NCBI GenBank assembly: GCA_012845835.1
Contig: JABAKD010000023.1
Location: 27,011,972-27,075,971, forward strand
DNA length: 64,000 bases
Direction of reading: 5' to 3'
Source: Undaria pinnatifida
Lineage: Eukaryota; Sar; Phaeophyceae; Laminariales; Alariaceae
The notes beneath the pieces are model-generated. The model searched no databases, was not told the DNA's origin, and saw only the letters and a list, made by a program, of their open reading frames with translations. Made by a program: the position numbers and the translations under genes. Numbering within the stretch: the stretch's first letter is position 1; each line of letters opens with the position of its first letter. Of the stretch, positions 21,881 through 33,320 are shown one piece after another.

Positions 21881-23814
21881 TTAGAAGTGCTTGAAGGCGT
21901 CCGGGACGGCGGCGGAAGGCTTGGCGGCCTCCTCCTCGTGGGTGGTGCCGAGCTCCTTGTGTACTTTCTTGGTGTTGAGAATGCCGTCGACCGTGGACGT
22001 CCACGGGCGCTTCGAGCAGTACAGGTGCAGAGGGCGAGAGTCCCAGGCCTTCACCACGAGCTCGCCGATCTTGATCTTGCCGATGCACCCCTTGGTGATG
22101 TCCTTGTTGTTCGTGGAGCTGCTGGACGTGTAGCAAGCTTTCTGAAGTTTTGGCGGGGGAGAGGGAGAGTGGCAAAACACGAGGGACAGGGGACGCACAG
22201 CAGAGAAAAAAACGGTTCACGGGGAAAGAATGGTGGGAAACATAACAGGGATGAGGAAAGGAAAATATAGGAACAGGGAAAAAAGACAAATCATACGAAG
22301 TATGCATACACTAAAGCTTAGGAAATAGGTGAACTGGCAGGCGAAAAAACGAAACAGAAGACACGGGTGTAAATCGCGAGCATTCGCACGTTCAGGACAC
22401 ATACCGAAAACATGACATAAATAATGAAAGGAGGCAGTGAGAAATCGAAACGACAGTAAACACATGAAAGGAAGCGCAAACATGTTATTTTTTTATAGCG
22501 ATGCGGACCCAAAACACCGAAAACACAATCAACACCCCTACGTTACGCTGAACGGGACTATAGAATGCAGATGGAGAGCAGAAGACAAAATTTATGCATA
22601 CACTAAAGCAGAGGAAATAGGTGAACTGGCAGGCGAAAAACGAAAGGGAAGGCATGGGAGTAAGCGTACGCAATTGGAGGACACATATAAAAAAAACGTA
22701 AATAATGAAAGGAGGCAGTGAGTAATCGAAACGACAGAAAACACATGAACGGAAGGGCAAAACATGTCATTTGTTTGTAACAAGGACCCAAAACACCGAA
22801 AACACAAACAACACCCCGACGTTACGCTGAACGGGACTATATAATGCAGATGGAGAGCAGAACAATACACGATTACGAGGAAACGACAGGTATCACGTCC
22901 ACGATGTCTTGCCCAGAGGTGGCAGTTGTCGCGTACTTGAACTTCCCGCCGTCAGAAGTCCTTGCCCCGCTGCACAGGTTGAAGCAGGCGTGGATGTTGT
23001 TCCACACTGCGAAAAAAGCAGAAATAGCGTTAAGCAAGCGTGCAGTTTGTTGAGCGGCCAGAAAAGAACAGGCGAATAAAATATAACAAAGTTAAAGTGG
23101 TCTGAAGAACAACTTCAAGACCGCAGCACACAAAATGATCTTCTGTAATTAGACAGAGGGAGTTTTAACAGCAGGGGGATAGAGGGAGGAAGAAAACTTG
23201 GACAAAGAGGGACCGGGCGTGGCTGAATAGAAGTGACAGCAATTTTTCAGTTTAGAATTGCGATGCTGACGTGAGCAGAGCAAACTATCCGTCGAGAACG
23301 GACGGATTGGTCAACTTTCACAAGCAAGTGCGAAAGAAAAACTGTAGGCAACGGTGAAACGGAGTGATTGAAACCGGCAGGCGGAATGCGAGCATCAGAG
23401 CACGCGTGAAAACTGACGTCTCTCGTTCTAGTTGAAATTGCGCGAGAAAAAGCACCACACAAAGCACGAACGTCTGGGTTATACTGTTTGAAATTGCGTG
23501 AGAAAAAAACGCAAAAACTCACCTGGGTATCCACGGTCGTCCTTTTCGTCCGTGGGTTGGCCGAGCGTCGGGGTTCTTCTAACGGGAGCGTTGCAGATGA
23601 CGCAGAACTTGAGGTGGTCCTGGCTGGCCTGGAGGATAGTGGTCGTGACTGGGCAGCTGTCAGCGTCGCCGTAGGCCCGTTGGTCGCACGAGCCAAACGC
23701 TCCGACGCCGTCTTTCTTTTTGACGGCCTTGACGTAGCCCGTGCAGCCAGGAGAAGGGCGCGGCCAGTCGGGGTTCCCCTTCTCTAGGATTGCGCGGGGT
23801 TTCGCACCACCCAT
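21881..23814 (-). CDS. Hypothetical Cys-rich protein, three-exon model
   Basis: This is the best candidate cellular gene in the window. Proposed exons on minus are 23814-23523, 23006-22897 and 22141-21881: 663 nt, 220 residues plus stop. Junctions are GTGAGT/TTCGCAG for intron 1 and GTGATA/CTTCAG for intron 2, with a pyrimidine-rich run before the last acceptor, and the frame stays open. The protein starts MGGAKPRAILEKGNP and has about ten cysteines, including FCVIC near residue 71 and HACFNLC near 105. The last exon ends in an acidic-to-basic tail (EEEAAKPSAA...FKHF). No signal peptide or membrane segment is visible, though an upstream exon could exist. I recognise no family. The intron 2 donor is the weakest call; GTAATC a few bases later would break the frame. 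Confidence 0.6.
22305..22866. repeat. ~290-bp tandem duplication within intron 2
   Basis: ATGCATACACTAAAGC...GGAAATAGGTGAACTGGCAGG occurs at ~22304 and ~22594, and CACCGAAAACACAA...ACGTTACGCTGAACGGGACT near 22517 and 22797. These give two units of about 285-290 bp. The repeat lies wholly inside the proposed intron, which supports calling that stretch non-coding. Confidence 0.8.
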
Positions 23815-25390
23815 TGACTTGTCAGAGTTGTGGTCGGTCTTTCACTTGCTGGTGGAAGATTTCGAGAGCTGAGAAAGAGAAACACCAGCACCACCACCCT
23901 TCTTGATTTTCTTGAGGCTGAAAAGAGGCTGAAAGGGTAGTGTGATGGCTGTGCGGAGGGAGGTTTCGCGCAATTCCGCTGTCCAACGGAACTGGCTTTG
24001 GCTCGTCCGCTTACGTGGCAAGAACGGATGGCGGAAGAATTGTAGAAACCGTTATAACGGTGTTGAAGCAACGAAATAAATTTTTACTTTGTTGAAAAAA
24101 AGACTGTAGTTTGTACACAGCACAGATGATGCATTTAATATCACAGCAATCATTCGTAGTTTCCGCAGGACACGTCACGGTATTATATGCAATGGATAAC
24201 ATCAAGCGGGTTAAATCAATACCGGATCGGACAACTTACAACAAAGTTCCGACGGAAGAGAACGAAAAGAGAACAGCAGGCGGGAACAGAAACGTTGCCA
24301 CGTCATACGCAACAGTAGCAATAATAGGAAAATACTATTTTTTCTGGGCGCAAAAGTACACGTGATATTATTTTCTGGGTGTGAAACGGTGGGGGTAAGG
24401 GTGGAGGAGAGCCAAGGAGGGGGGCGGAGCTGGGGGGAGGGGAACCCCACAGGGATATTTTGTTCTGGGCGCAACATTTCACGTCTTTTTTTTTCTGGGT
24501 GGGACACGATGGGGGTGATCACTTAGACAAACATAACCGCGTGGAAATGTTCGCGAGTGGATGACGATGAACCTTCATGGCAAAGCAATCAGTGGTGCAC
24601 CTGTTGGGTAGTCACTAGCAGATGAAAAGACATTATAAACACACTGGATCTTTCATTCCTACCTAACAAAACAAAACGCACAAAATGTCTCCGCGAGAAA
24701 AAGCACACGAAGAAACAAAAAATGAAATATGGAACGTGTCTGAACAGCAGAAAACCTTGTCCATCTAAGGTGTGCGTATAGAAAACTATAATGGATGCAA
24801 TGAGCCCTTATGTTGGTTTTTCTGTGTATAAGGGTATGGTGTGGTGTGTGTGCAGCGAGTATTTATGGGGCATAGGGAACAACTAAATTGTCAACATTGC
24901 GCTGCCCTTGCTGTATGTATGTAGTTAAACCTAAAATAGCCAGAACCAAACACGGATCAGCCAGAACCTAAAACGGATCATAATCAACTCGGGTGCCTCC
25001 AACTTGGACAGCCGTAACTCTGCTCGCACGCCGAATCTTGTTTCCGTGTAAGTTGTGCGTAGATGGAAAACATTGCCCTGCGCCGTGGAGCTTTCCAAAA
25101 CGTAAAATGTGCAAAGGTGACGCGGAGCTGGAGGAGCTTGTGAGCTGCAAGTACGACCAATTGAATGGTTGCAACTCAACTTGGCAAGCTGCGTGGTACA
25201 TGGTTATATAAATAACACAAGAAGCGCGCGACAAAAAATAAGAATGAAATCTGCACAGATCCAGAGACATCCGGCTATCTACGCAGCTATGGCATGCAAA
25301 TAAACCTGTAGGGTTAAATACGGGAAATATGAGAGTTGTGATAAATCCACGCACGGCATAGATCAGCACAGCAAACACAGGATACTTTAC
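23815..25390. other. Intergenic, possible promoter side of the minus-strand gene
   Basis: No recognisable gene. Positions 24310-24500 carry a repeated G-rich motif (TTTCTGGGNG, three or four times). Positions 25135-25200 carry the inverse of the CACGCAGCTTGCCAAGTTGAG motif. Positions 24950-24985 have a short tandem CCAGAACC-AAA-CGGATCA. Confidence 0.4.
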
Positions 25391-25394
25391 GAAC

Positions 25395-26570
25395 TTACAC
25401 CGAAGAGGTGAGAGCAGCACCAGCAGCAACACACGGCAGCAGCGGCGGCGGCGAACGCAGAGGCGGGCGATAACCCAGCGAGGAATTGCGACACAGCAGC
25501 AGTAGTGTCTTCGGCAGCGGCCATCCGGCAGGTGAAGGAGCACACAGCACTGTATAGCAGCGGCCATCCGGCAGGAGGAGGATCACACACAGCGCTGGCA
25601 CTGGCTTGGCGAGGTCATGACCATAGAAAGCCGGTATTTGATTTTTAGAAACGAACGCAGTAGTCGCCAGCAGCAGCAGCAGCAGCAGCGGCACTACCAC
25701 ACAACAGCAGTGGCGCAGTACGTACCGACCAATCCACGACGGCAGCACAGCAGTACGGCAGGAGGCAAGCAGCAGCAGCAGCAGCGATACTACCACACAA
25801 CAGCAGTGGCGCAGTACGTCGCGACCAATCCACAACGGCAGCACAGCAGTACGGCAGGAGGCGGGAGCTGGGTGGGATTTGCACTTTCTTACGATTCTCC
25901 ACTTTCCGGGGGAGAGCGCGAGCCGTCCCCGGGAGAGGCTTTTCATGCCCCCCGCTCGCGGAGTTGGGACTCGTCGGCCGTTGTGTCGCCGGGGACACCG
26001 AGGGCTGATGTATAGGGGGGGCGTGGCACGGGCGTGTGGTCGCTAGGGGCCGGGTGGCGAGCGGTAGAGCGGAGAGTTGTACGTGTACCGATTTAAGAGT
26101 TTGGTCAATTAGCCCGCTTCACGCTCAGGGCTCCCACGTAATGTTAGTTACCCAGAAACAAACGCAGTAATCACCAGCAGCAGCAGCAGCAGGAGCGGCG
26201 GCACTGCTACTGCAGTACAACAGCAGTGGCGCAGTACGTACCGACCAATCCACAACGGCAGCACAGCAGTACGGCAGAAGGCGTGAGCTGGGTGGGATTT
26301 GCACTTACGATTCTCCACTTTCCGGGAGGGAGTGCGAGCCTTCCCCGGGAGAGGCTTTTCATGCCCCCCGCTCGCGGAGTTGGGAATCGTCGGTCGTTGT
26401 GTCGCCGGGGACACCGAGGGCTGATGTGTAGGGAGGGCGTGGCACGGGCGTGCGGTCGCCAGGGGCTGGGTGGCGAGCCGTAGAGCGGAGAGTTGTACCT
26501 GTACCGATCTAAGAGTTTGGTCAATTGGCCCGCTTGACGCCCAGTGGTCACACGTAATGTTAGGTACCCA
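25395..26570 (+). repeat. CAG-rich tandem duplication, ~0.4-0.5 kb units
   Basis: Two units (about 25643-26150 and 26152-26570) share the whole order: (CAG)n, CAACAGCAGTGGCGCAGTACG, GAGCTGGGTGGGATTTGC, CTTTTCATGCCCCCCGCTCG, GTTTGGTCAATT, then ACGTAATGTTAG. Unit 1 contains an extra ~98-bp internal duplication of its CAG part. CAG runs create glutamine, serine or alanine open frames, which I do not call as genes. A solo or tandem LTR is possible but unproven. Confidence 0.8.
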
Positions 26571-26574
26571 TATA

Positions 26575-27067
26575 CACGTTTTTCCATTCCGTTCCTTCGG
26601 ATCACATGGTATAGATTCTAATCATGCTATTAATAAGGCGATCTGCATGATATGCGTTCCTAATTATGCTACGTAAGACTACTTTGTTTAGCCGTGTCTT
26701 CCCAGTCCATCAGATATTACATAACCCGAATTATAACCATATTTTCCATCCCCAGTCCTCAGGCTACATGATATGCGTTTCATATCATGCTAGGACAAAT
26801 TTGTTTGGCCGTGTTTTCCAGTCATACAAATACCAGGTATGAAATAACCCAAGATTGTGATGATACGGTATACTGAATGATAGCCTTTTTTCCACCCCGT
26901 GCCTTCAGATCAAATGATATTGATTCCGCTCATGCTAAAGCCACTTCATTTTTCGTGTCTTCCCTGTAACATAATATACAACATAACCCAATGACCATGA
27001 TAATAATTTTTCCGTTCCATTCCTTTGTTACTGCATAATATCTGAACGTAATCGCTCCAAGACAAAT
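26575..27067 (+). repeat. AT-rich satellite, second array
   Basis: Same family as 16640-16990: blocks TTTTCCATTCC, TGCATGATATGCGTTCC, TTTGTTTGGCCGTGT and TAACCCA recur about four times with uneven spacing (roughly 120-160 bp). Here too a hairpin-tailed retroposon sits directly at the edge. Confidence 0.7.
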
Positions 27068-27400
27068 TGGTTTAATTTTTTTTTTTTTTATCCTTCGGCG
27101 GATGGGGAAAAATAAAACTTTACCTCACCACACTTCCACGTATTTTCATACGCGTCGTGTGTCGATTTAACTCAGTTGCTTTCGCAGCCCAACGCTAGCT
27201 GGCGCACCCTTCGGATCCCATTGTAGGTATAGCGTGAGTTGTCCTTATCAGTGGTTTTCGTTACAACCCCGGCAGCGCAAGCTGCCGCTGTATACGGATG
27301 CGTGTGTACGTCGACCCGGCCTGTCCCCTGAGGGTCAGGTTCGGTGAAGATAGCCACCCGGAATGTCATCTTTCCGGGTAGTGTGAGACTTGCGTAAGCT
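27068..27400 (-). mobile_element. Retroposon with hairpin and poly(A) tail (tail copy 4, longest)
   Basis: On minus the order is a body of about 310 bp (27400 to 27090), the TTTATTTTTCCCC block, the hairpin (one base changed) and poly(A). Its 5' part matches 14757-14935 and its 3' part matches 6376-6465 and 16590-16635. I could not identify box A and box B with confidence, so SINE versus LINE fragment remains open. Confidence 0.7.
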
Positions 27401-27419
27401 CACCCACTAACAAAACCCC

Positions 27420-29240
27420 TGGCCATGGGAGATGGCCTTCCGCCGGACTTGGTCCAGTTACGGTCCACCCTACCCATTCGGGCGTTGGTCCTCGGTAACT
27501 TTATCTTCCGGTTACCCAAATATGATATTGCTCAAACTATAATCAGTCTTTCATATTTCCCACCCCATATCTCTTCTGACTGCTTGCTATTCTTCGCTCA
27601 AATACTTTTCCAATATTACTACCAACCACCAAATCACGTACCCATCACCTCCTTCAACGAAACGGACTTTGGTTGGGGTACTCCGGCATACTCTATTGAC
27701 CTGGACACGCCATCCTTGCCAATAGTCCAAGATTTCGGTCCCCATCTTCCACCTTTCCACACGAAGTCTTCTCGACGTTTCGTTGTTGGCCCCGTGCATA
27801 CACGGAGCGCGTCTCCCTAGGTGGAAGTTTGACCTCCACTACCTCCTCCCACTCCTCCCACTCCTCCAACTCCTCCACTTCCTTGATGAGATCACGCGAA
27901 GCCTTCGCCCCCCCCCGGGTGCATTCCCAGGCGCAGAAGAACCGACCCTCGTTGCCACCTTCTCCAGCCCCCCCCCCAAAAAAAAAACTGCCTCTTCCAC
28001 CGCTCGCTTTTCCATTTCCCCTCGCCTCGTGAGATAATGTTGGAATTGGCACGACTCTCCTCTAGCACATGACCGGTGTTTCCACCGAAACGACATGTAC
28101 CATCCGGACACCTTGACTCCCCCAAATCCTCCATCCGCTGCGTTCGTCCTAACGATTGCCCACCTTGCCGTTGCTGCTGGGACGTTACTGCTGCTGATTT
28201 TCGTTTGCCAAAATTTCCGGTACCCTCCTCTCCATCCAACAACACCGACGGTAGTGCCCTTGCCGGTGGACTCAAGACACCTTGTTGATCGCTGTCCGAG
28301 TCAAACCGAATTCGGGCAATTCCATCCGGCAATCAACCCAAACGGACCCGCCGAGGGAGGGCCCTTCTGAAAGAACCCCGTAAGCATTGCAGCTACGTAG
28401 TAAATTTGTGTTGTTTTTGCTATATCCTCGTTGATGGCATCCAAAATCTGAGATGACGCCGCCGCACCAAACCTCCCCTTGAACATACTTCCGAACGAAG
28501 CCACATACACGTAAAGATCGTTCCGCAAGGTCACGAACGCCTGCACGAACGACGATGCACGTGTTTTCCTTCCTCACACCCCGTTGCTTCCCGTACCACC
28601 ACCTCGATTCCACGTGTCAATGCTGTAAAACGGTCCTGAACACTCACAGCAGTAGCCGCCGCGTTTCCTCCACCTTGCCTCCCTCTCCCAGTCTTAATCT
28701 GTCTTGGCGCAAAACTATGAACACGTATAGATGACAGCGCATTCAGCATCTTGAACACGGGCTGTCACCACCAGATCATCGCCCACTAACTCCTGAAGTC
28801 TTGTCTTTCCCCCTTCCCCAGTTAGCACTGGCATAATCAATGGCAAAGCAAAATGACGCCGGGATTGCTCCTTGTTCAACAAAGCTACTATTCAATAGAA
28901 GTTTTACTGCTTCCTGTTTTGCTGTTTCCCTCTCTGCAATCGACATGTTCTCCGCCGACTTTCCTACCATTTTGCAATCCTCGTCTTGCTGCATCCCTCC
29001 CTCTTGTGCTAGATTCTCCCCTCAAGTCAAACGCTTTGACATAGCTTGCACCATCGGCACCAGCACAGCCATCTGTTCCGCAAAAGCCTCTGACCTAATC
29101 TAGTTTGTATTCGCCTGGTCTTGAATGACGTCAGCCACACCCCCATCTTATTCACCTCTTCCGACACCTCCGTCACCACTCCCGCCTCCGCCGCCCCCTT
29201 GCGCCTCTCCTTCTCCGCTACCACCACCGCCCTCAAATTC
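27420..29240 (-). pseudogene. Gag-like retroelement region, frame-broken
   Basis: Successive minus frames read like one decayed protein: EVSEEVNKMGVWLTSFKTRR, SIAERETAKQEAVKLLLNSS, GAAASSQILDAINEDIAKTT, then an Arg/Gln-rich part and CRFGGNTGHVLEES. The last fits a CCHC zinc knuckle (C-x2-C-x4-H-x4-C) in which ligands 2 and 4 have become Gly (GGT) and Ser (AGT), each one base from TGT. Downstream comes an EEWEEWEEVVEV acidic repeat. At least four frameshifts separate the parts. It may be the gag half of the same class of element as the RT at 205-1540, but no overlap proves this. Confidence 0.6.
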
Positions 29241-31403
29241 TCCGCCCCTTCCTCCTACCCCAACACCCGTCCTTTGCCTCTCAGCTACCGCCGTGGCATG
29301 ACGTGCCGCTCTCTCCGCCTCCGCCTGGCGCTACTCTGCTTCCGGTTATTTGTGTTCCTCCGACATGGCCCAAATATTCAAATCTTCCGCCGCCAATATC
29401 CCACCTCACAACAGCAGCGGTTCCGTACGTGCTACTGAGACACCCACCAGTTCCCTGTTCCCTGCTGTATCCGCTTTGCTTATGTGCTATCCTCTGCGTC
29501 CTGCCCTGTCTCCTGAATGATGAGAGCTCACCTCACCCAACTCGCTATCTCGTACTAGAATATCCCCTCATAAACAGACCTTCCAAATATATTTGAGATT
29601 CATTCCCGCCCCACAAACCCCAGGTTTCCTACGTTCAATTTTACACGTAGTCTGTACTGGACTGCTTTATATTACGATATTGTGGATACTGCCGGCACTT
29701 CGAGTATTTTGAGGTTCTGCAATGCGGGTAGTGCCAGTACTGGCGGTATTCCGGTTGTTGTTGCTGCGACTTCTGCGGAGTACTCGCAGTACCAAAATAC
29801 CTGCAAAATACTCTGAATATAGCAGGCTATGCTCGCTAACAAGGACGAGAATGGAATAAAAGTGAATGAAGCTGGCATCAGTTGGTCTTCCAGGTGCAAG
29901 CTGACGACTTGCGAATACAAAGAGCTCGACGCACGTCGTACCTTTTTCGTAATACTATTGACAGGGCTAGGCGTTCAAATGCGCTGTTGCGTGGGCGCAA
30001 CTCTTTGTTCGGAATTGCTGTTCAGCGTAGCAGGCGCCGAAAGTCGTGTGGAGGGGCTTTTCGTGTCGCGGTAGTCGAAGAATAATCGTCTAAACTCGCA
30101 TATGGTCACGTCGTTTTCGGGCGTACATTCACGTACATTCACGCATGTATCGCGAAATAAACGTTTTACTAATAGGCGTCTAAACGCACTTGAGTACCAC
30201 GGTACCTGATACATGGTACCTGGTACGTGTTTTTCGGCCGTGTACTCACGCGTATACAGAGGAGCTACAATACGATTTACGAGACGTGTGTGTCAGACCT
30301 GGTAGGCCTCGTCAGGCCTGCTCTCTTCAACCGATTTACCCATCTTAATTTCGAAAGAAGTTACCTCGTACGTGAAATATTCCAAGGACGGTTTTTAATG
30401 CAGCGCAGCATGTTAAGCATGTCTCGCCCAGCAACAAAATAGAATAACATGTATCGACCCTATATTTGTCGGAGTCACAGCTGACGTTGTTAGAATAAAT
30501 TTAGAACATACGTGACACCTGCTTGCGTTTGACAATCCAGCAATACTACTGCCGTACTCCAAAATTACCTGAAAATTACACGATGTCTGCAGTCACGTTT
30601 GCTTCCATTTCTGCGAACCGCCGTCATTCATCCGGTCATCCGGGCTCCGATCGCATACCTGGGGAACGTGTTTTCAGGCGTTAAATTATCGGGATGTTTT
30701 CCCGGGGGGGATGTATCGTTACAACTTGGTTTTATAATGGGTTTTCATATTTTCGCGTAAACCGCCGCTGTGTTCGATTGAATTCGGCTCACATCGGTTG
30801 CTCGCGACCGCAGCAGGCGCAAATACCCGGGACCGCGGATAATAATCTGTCGCTTATTGTAGCCTGGCGGTGGTGGTGCTTCTGTGCAGTGGGTATACAT
30901 GCAAGTAGGCCTTAGTTTTTGAGAGATTCCTGGAATAATGCCTCAAGTACCTTTTCTGAAAAGGACGTGTCTGAACTACGATTTTCGTGCCTATCTTGCC
31001 TGTCTTTCCCAAGGCACGTGTTAGGCACGCTTTCAGGCTATCTCAGGCATTCAGATATATCGCCGTTAGTGTGGAACTCCCAAAATCAAGTGGAAGGGGA
31101 TACCTGGTACCTGGTAAATATTATGTAGGCCACAGCAGCAGTACACTGATGATGTCGTCTATGTGTGATTTGGGGCCGGCACCAACCCTGGGGCTTGATA
31201 TTTTTATCTCCCTGCGTGCGCACATGCATGATGCCCATGTTGGTTTTTGTTGAAGTGTTTGTGGCTGCGTGCGCACGTACATGATACGCACGTTGGTTTT
31301 TGTTGAAGAGTTTGTGCTGCATGGGAGCTCGTTTGTTTTTGCTTCCTTGCAGAGCGTTTGCTGCACACGCACGTACATACAACACCAACTTACATTCTTT
31401 TTA
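29241..31403. other. Intergenic with small repeat fragments
   Basis: Positions 30760-30910 are an inverse fragment of the 44/52-kb paralogous block (CGCAGCAGGCGCAAA...GACCGCGGAT, then the GGTGGTGGT run). Positions 30205-30225 and 31100-31115 hold GGTACCTGGTAC-type runs. Positions 31200-31380 contain a short imperfect repeat around GTTGGTTTTTGTTGAAG. No gene. Confidence 0.45.
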
Positions 31404-32231
31404 GGGCCCGTATTATCGAGGAACATGCCAAATCGTAATTCGATTTTATTTTTTTTAGAATCGAATCGACGTTGCGTCTGATTGGTCGAAAAAAGAATAA
31501 CCGAGCAGGCATTGTCACAATTATTCCGAAAAATGAAATTCAACAAAGAAATAAAAAAATACTTCTTTCATCGAATTTCATCAAATATTGAGTTCGATTT
31601 TGGGAGTTTGTGCACCCAGACGTAGCATGTAGCATGTTCCATGTAAACGAAGCCGGCCACGCGAATTGGTGCCGTGTCGTAGGCTGATTAAGAGGCGAGA
31701 AGCCACCATTGCGAGAGGTAGGACCACTGGAGCAGCCGCAGGGCGACGCCCGAAGGCCGAAGGCTTTAGCATAGCCGAGACCGCCTGCAACGCGTCGAAC
31801 ACAATTGAGACCGCCCCTAATCCAAATTTTCGTCGCCCTGCACCTCGAAAGTTACACGACTAACCACCACATCACGACTTCGCTCAGAAATTCGGCCGCT
31901 ATGTCCCCGTCGCTGCTACGCGTGTCGGGCAATGGGGCTGCGCCAGCCCACCCAAGAGACGCCTTGAGCCATTTACTTGTAGCCGCTGCCGGCAAAAACA
32001 GTCTGCCGTTAGCCGCGGCGATCCGGGGACGACGCGAGCAATCGCTCGCCTCGGTCGTTGCCCACGGGTGTTCGTTAGCCATTTTGCGTTTTTCGACTTG
32101 TACAACACACTACGCAGTTCGACGACAAGAAGCAGGGCCTTTTTTTTTGGGGGTATGTTTCATGAAATCGAATTTAATTCTAAAAGTAAAAACGAATATC
32201 GATTTGGCATGCTCTTCGATGATACGGGCCC
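31404..32231 (+). mobile_element. Harbinger-like MITE, copy 2, with TTA duplication
   Basis: Inverted termini of ~40 bp start GGGCCCGTATNATCGA at both ends. TTA flanks both sides (31401-31403 and 32232-32234), the target duplication characteristic of PIF/Harbinger. The interior matches 4859-5668 inverted. Short frames such as MSPSLLRVSG and GDIAAEFLSEVV are shared with that copy, but none is a complete transposase. Confidence 0.85.
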
Positions 32232-32624
32232 TTAGTGATTAAGTATGACATTCAACCCCGAGAGTGGATCCAGCCAAATGACACTGCACGAGAACGCAGG
32301 TGTGATTGCACGCAAATATATATACTTCCTGGCGAGGTACGTGGTAGTCGACGATCGATGCGTATGCTATGATACCTTTACGTATCACCTGTAGAAGTAG
32401 TACGCATACCGGTTATTTAAATTAATTTGTGCTGCTGCTGTTGTTGTGCTGTTGTACATACAACGCATACATACATGATCACACCACGGCCTCTTTCATA
32501 CCGGTACATAACATTCGACGTATGAGATGAAAACTGATTTTAACAACGTGTCTATGCTGCTGCCTTACGGTGCTACGGGCATACTACTGGGTGGTATAAT
32601 AAATGCCGGCAATTTTCGGAGCGA
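32232..32624. other. Unassigned spacer
   Basis: AT-rich with small CTG/GTT runs. No gene recognised. Confidence 0.4.
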
Positions 32625-32964
32625 GATATGACTCTATATAACTACTTACAAATATCGATGTCCTGAGCGACCTCCATGTTTTTCGCGTCCCACACTAACT
32701 TTAAGATATTCTCCTCTCCGGGCGGCTACGAATCGGGCTTTAACGCCTGAAACGGGCTCGAACGCCTGAAACAGTGCTTCTCGGACCGTTCGCACCGTTT
32801 CCTTTTTTACTAGTATCAAACCTTTTTTAAGGTATATATATAAATCCCCCGATTATACCGGAATTCGAACCCACATACACTAGCCTCAGAATCGGACAAT
32901 TTATCCACTAGACTACAAACTCACAGTGACCTTTTGGCCTATTAATAGTAAATAGTCCTGTATA
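32625..32964 (-). mobile_element. tRNA-like SINE, copy 1
   Basis: On minus: a head with TGTAGTCTAGTGGATAA (box A-like) and GTGGGTTCGAATTCCGG (box B-like), then a body with the order CCTGAAACAG reversed, GTCCGGAGAGGAGA-like, GTGGGACGCGAAAAACATGG, and ATCGATATTTGTAAGTAG. The body matches 51890-52035 and 41040-41165. The head precedes the body, as in a tRNA-derived SINE of about 300 bp. The central TTCTGAG resembles a tRNA anticodon loop with CTG, which would suggest tRNA-Gln, but the stems are poor. Confidence 0.65.
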
Positions 32965-33320
32965 TGAGGGTTTGAGGTTACCCAGGTTCGACTCGCGACT
33001 TGCAACAACTTCTCTTCTTGTCGTGCGTAGCGTGGATGACACGCCAGGTTGGAGCAAGGTTCGATGGCGAACCAAGCGACGGTAACGATGGAAGTGCCCC
33101 AAGGCAACGAGGGGCTTCAGAGGCAAACAGAGAGTCGGCAGAGATTACTTGTCAGCGGGAAACGTGATGACCCGCTTCCATGTCATCAGAATCTACGGAG
33201 ACTCCACGGCCACTTTTAGTACAAGACACGATATCCAACATCTCTGGAACGGCTACCGTTCATACAAATCTTCACGAGAAAATCTGCTTACGTAACGGTA
33301 GAAAGTGTACCTGCGACCCA
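32965..33320 (-). repeat. Ty3-like 3' LTR
   Basis: 356 bp, about 90% identical by eye to 40449-40808. Immediately inside is ATTGGGGGGCGACA (minus reading), in polypurine-tract position. Confidence 0.9.

Noticed and set aside
23247-23696. 149-codon minus frame overlapping exon 1
   Set aside because: Different frame from the spliced model and runs through the intron. The exon 1 frame has the better donor and composition.
25617-26015. Glutamine-rich frames
   Set aside because: Produced by (CAG)n runs in a tandem duplication; no other protein signal.
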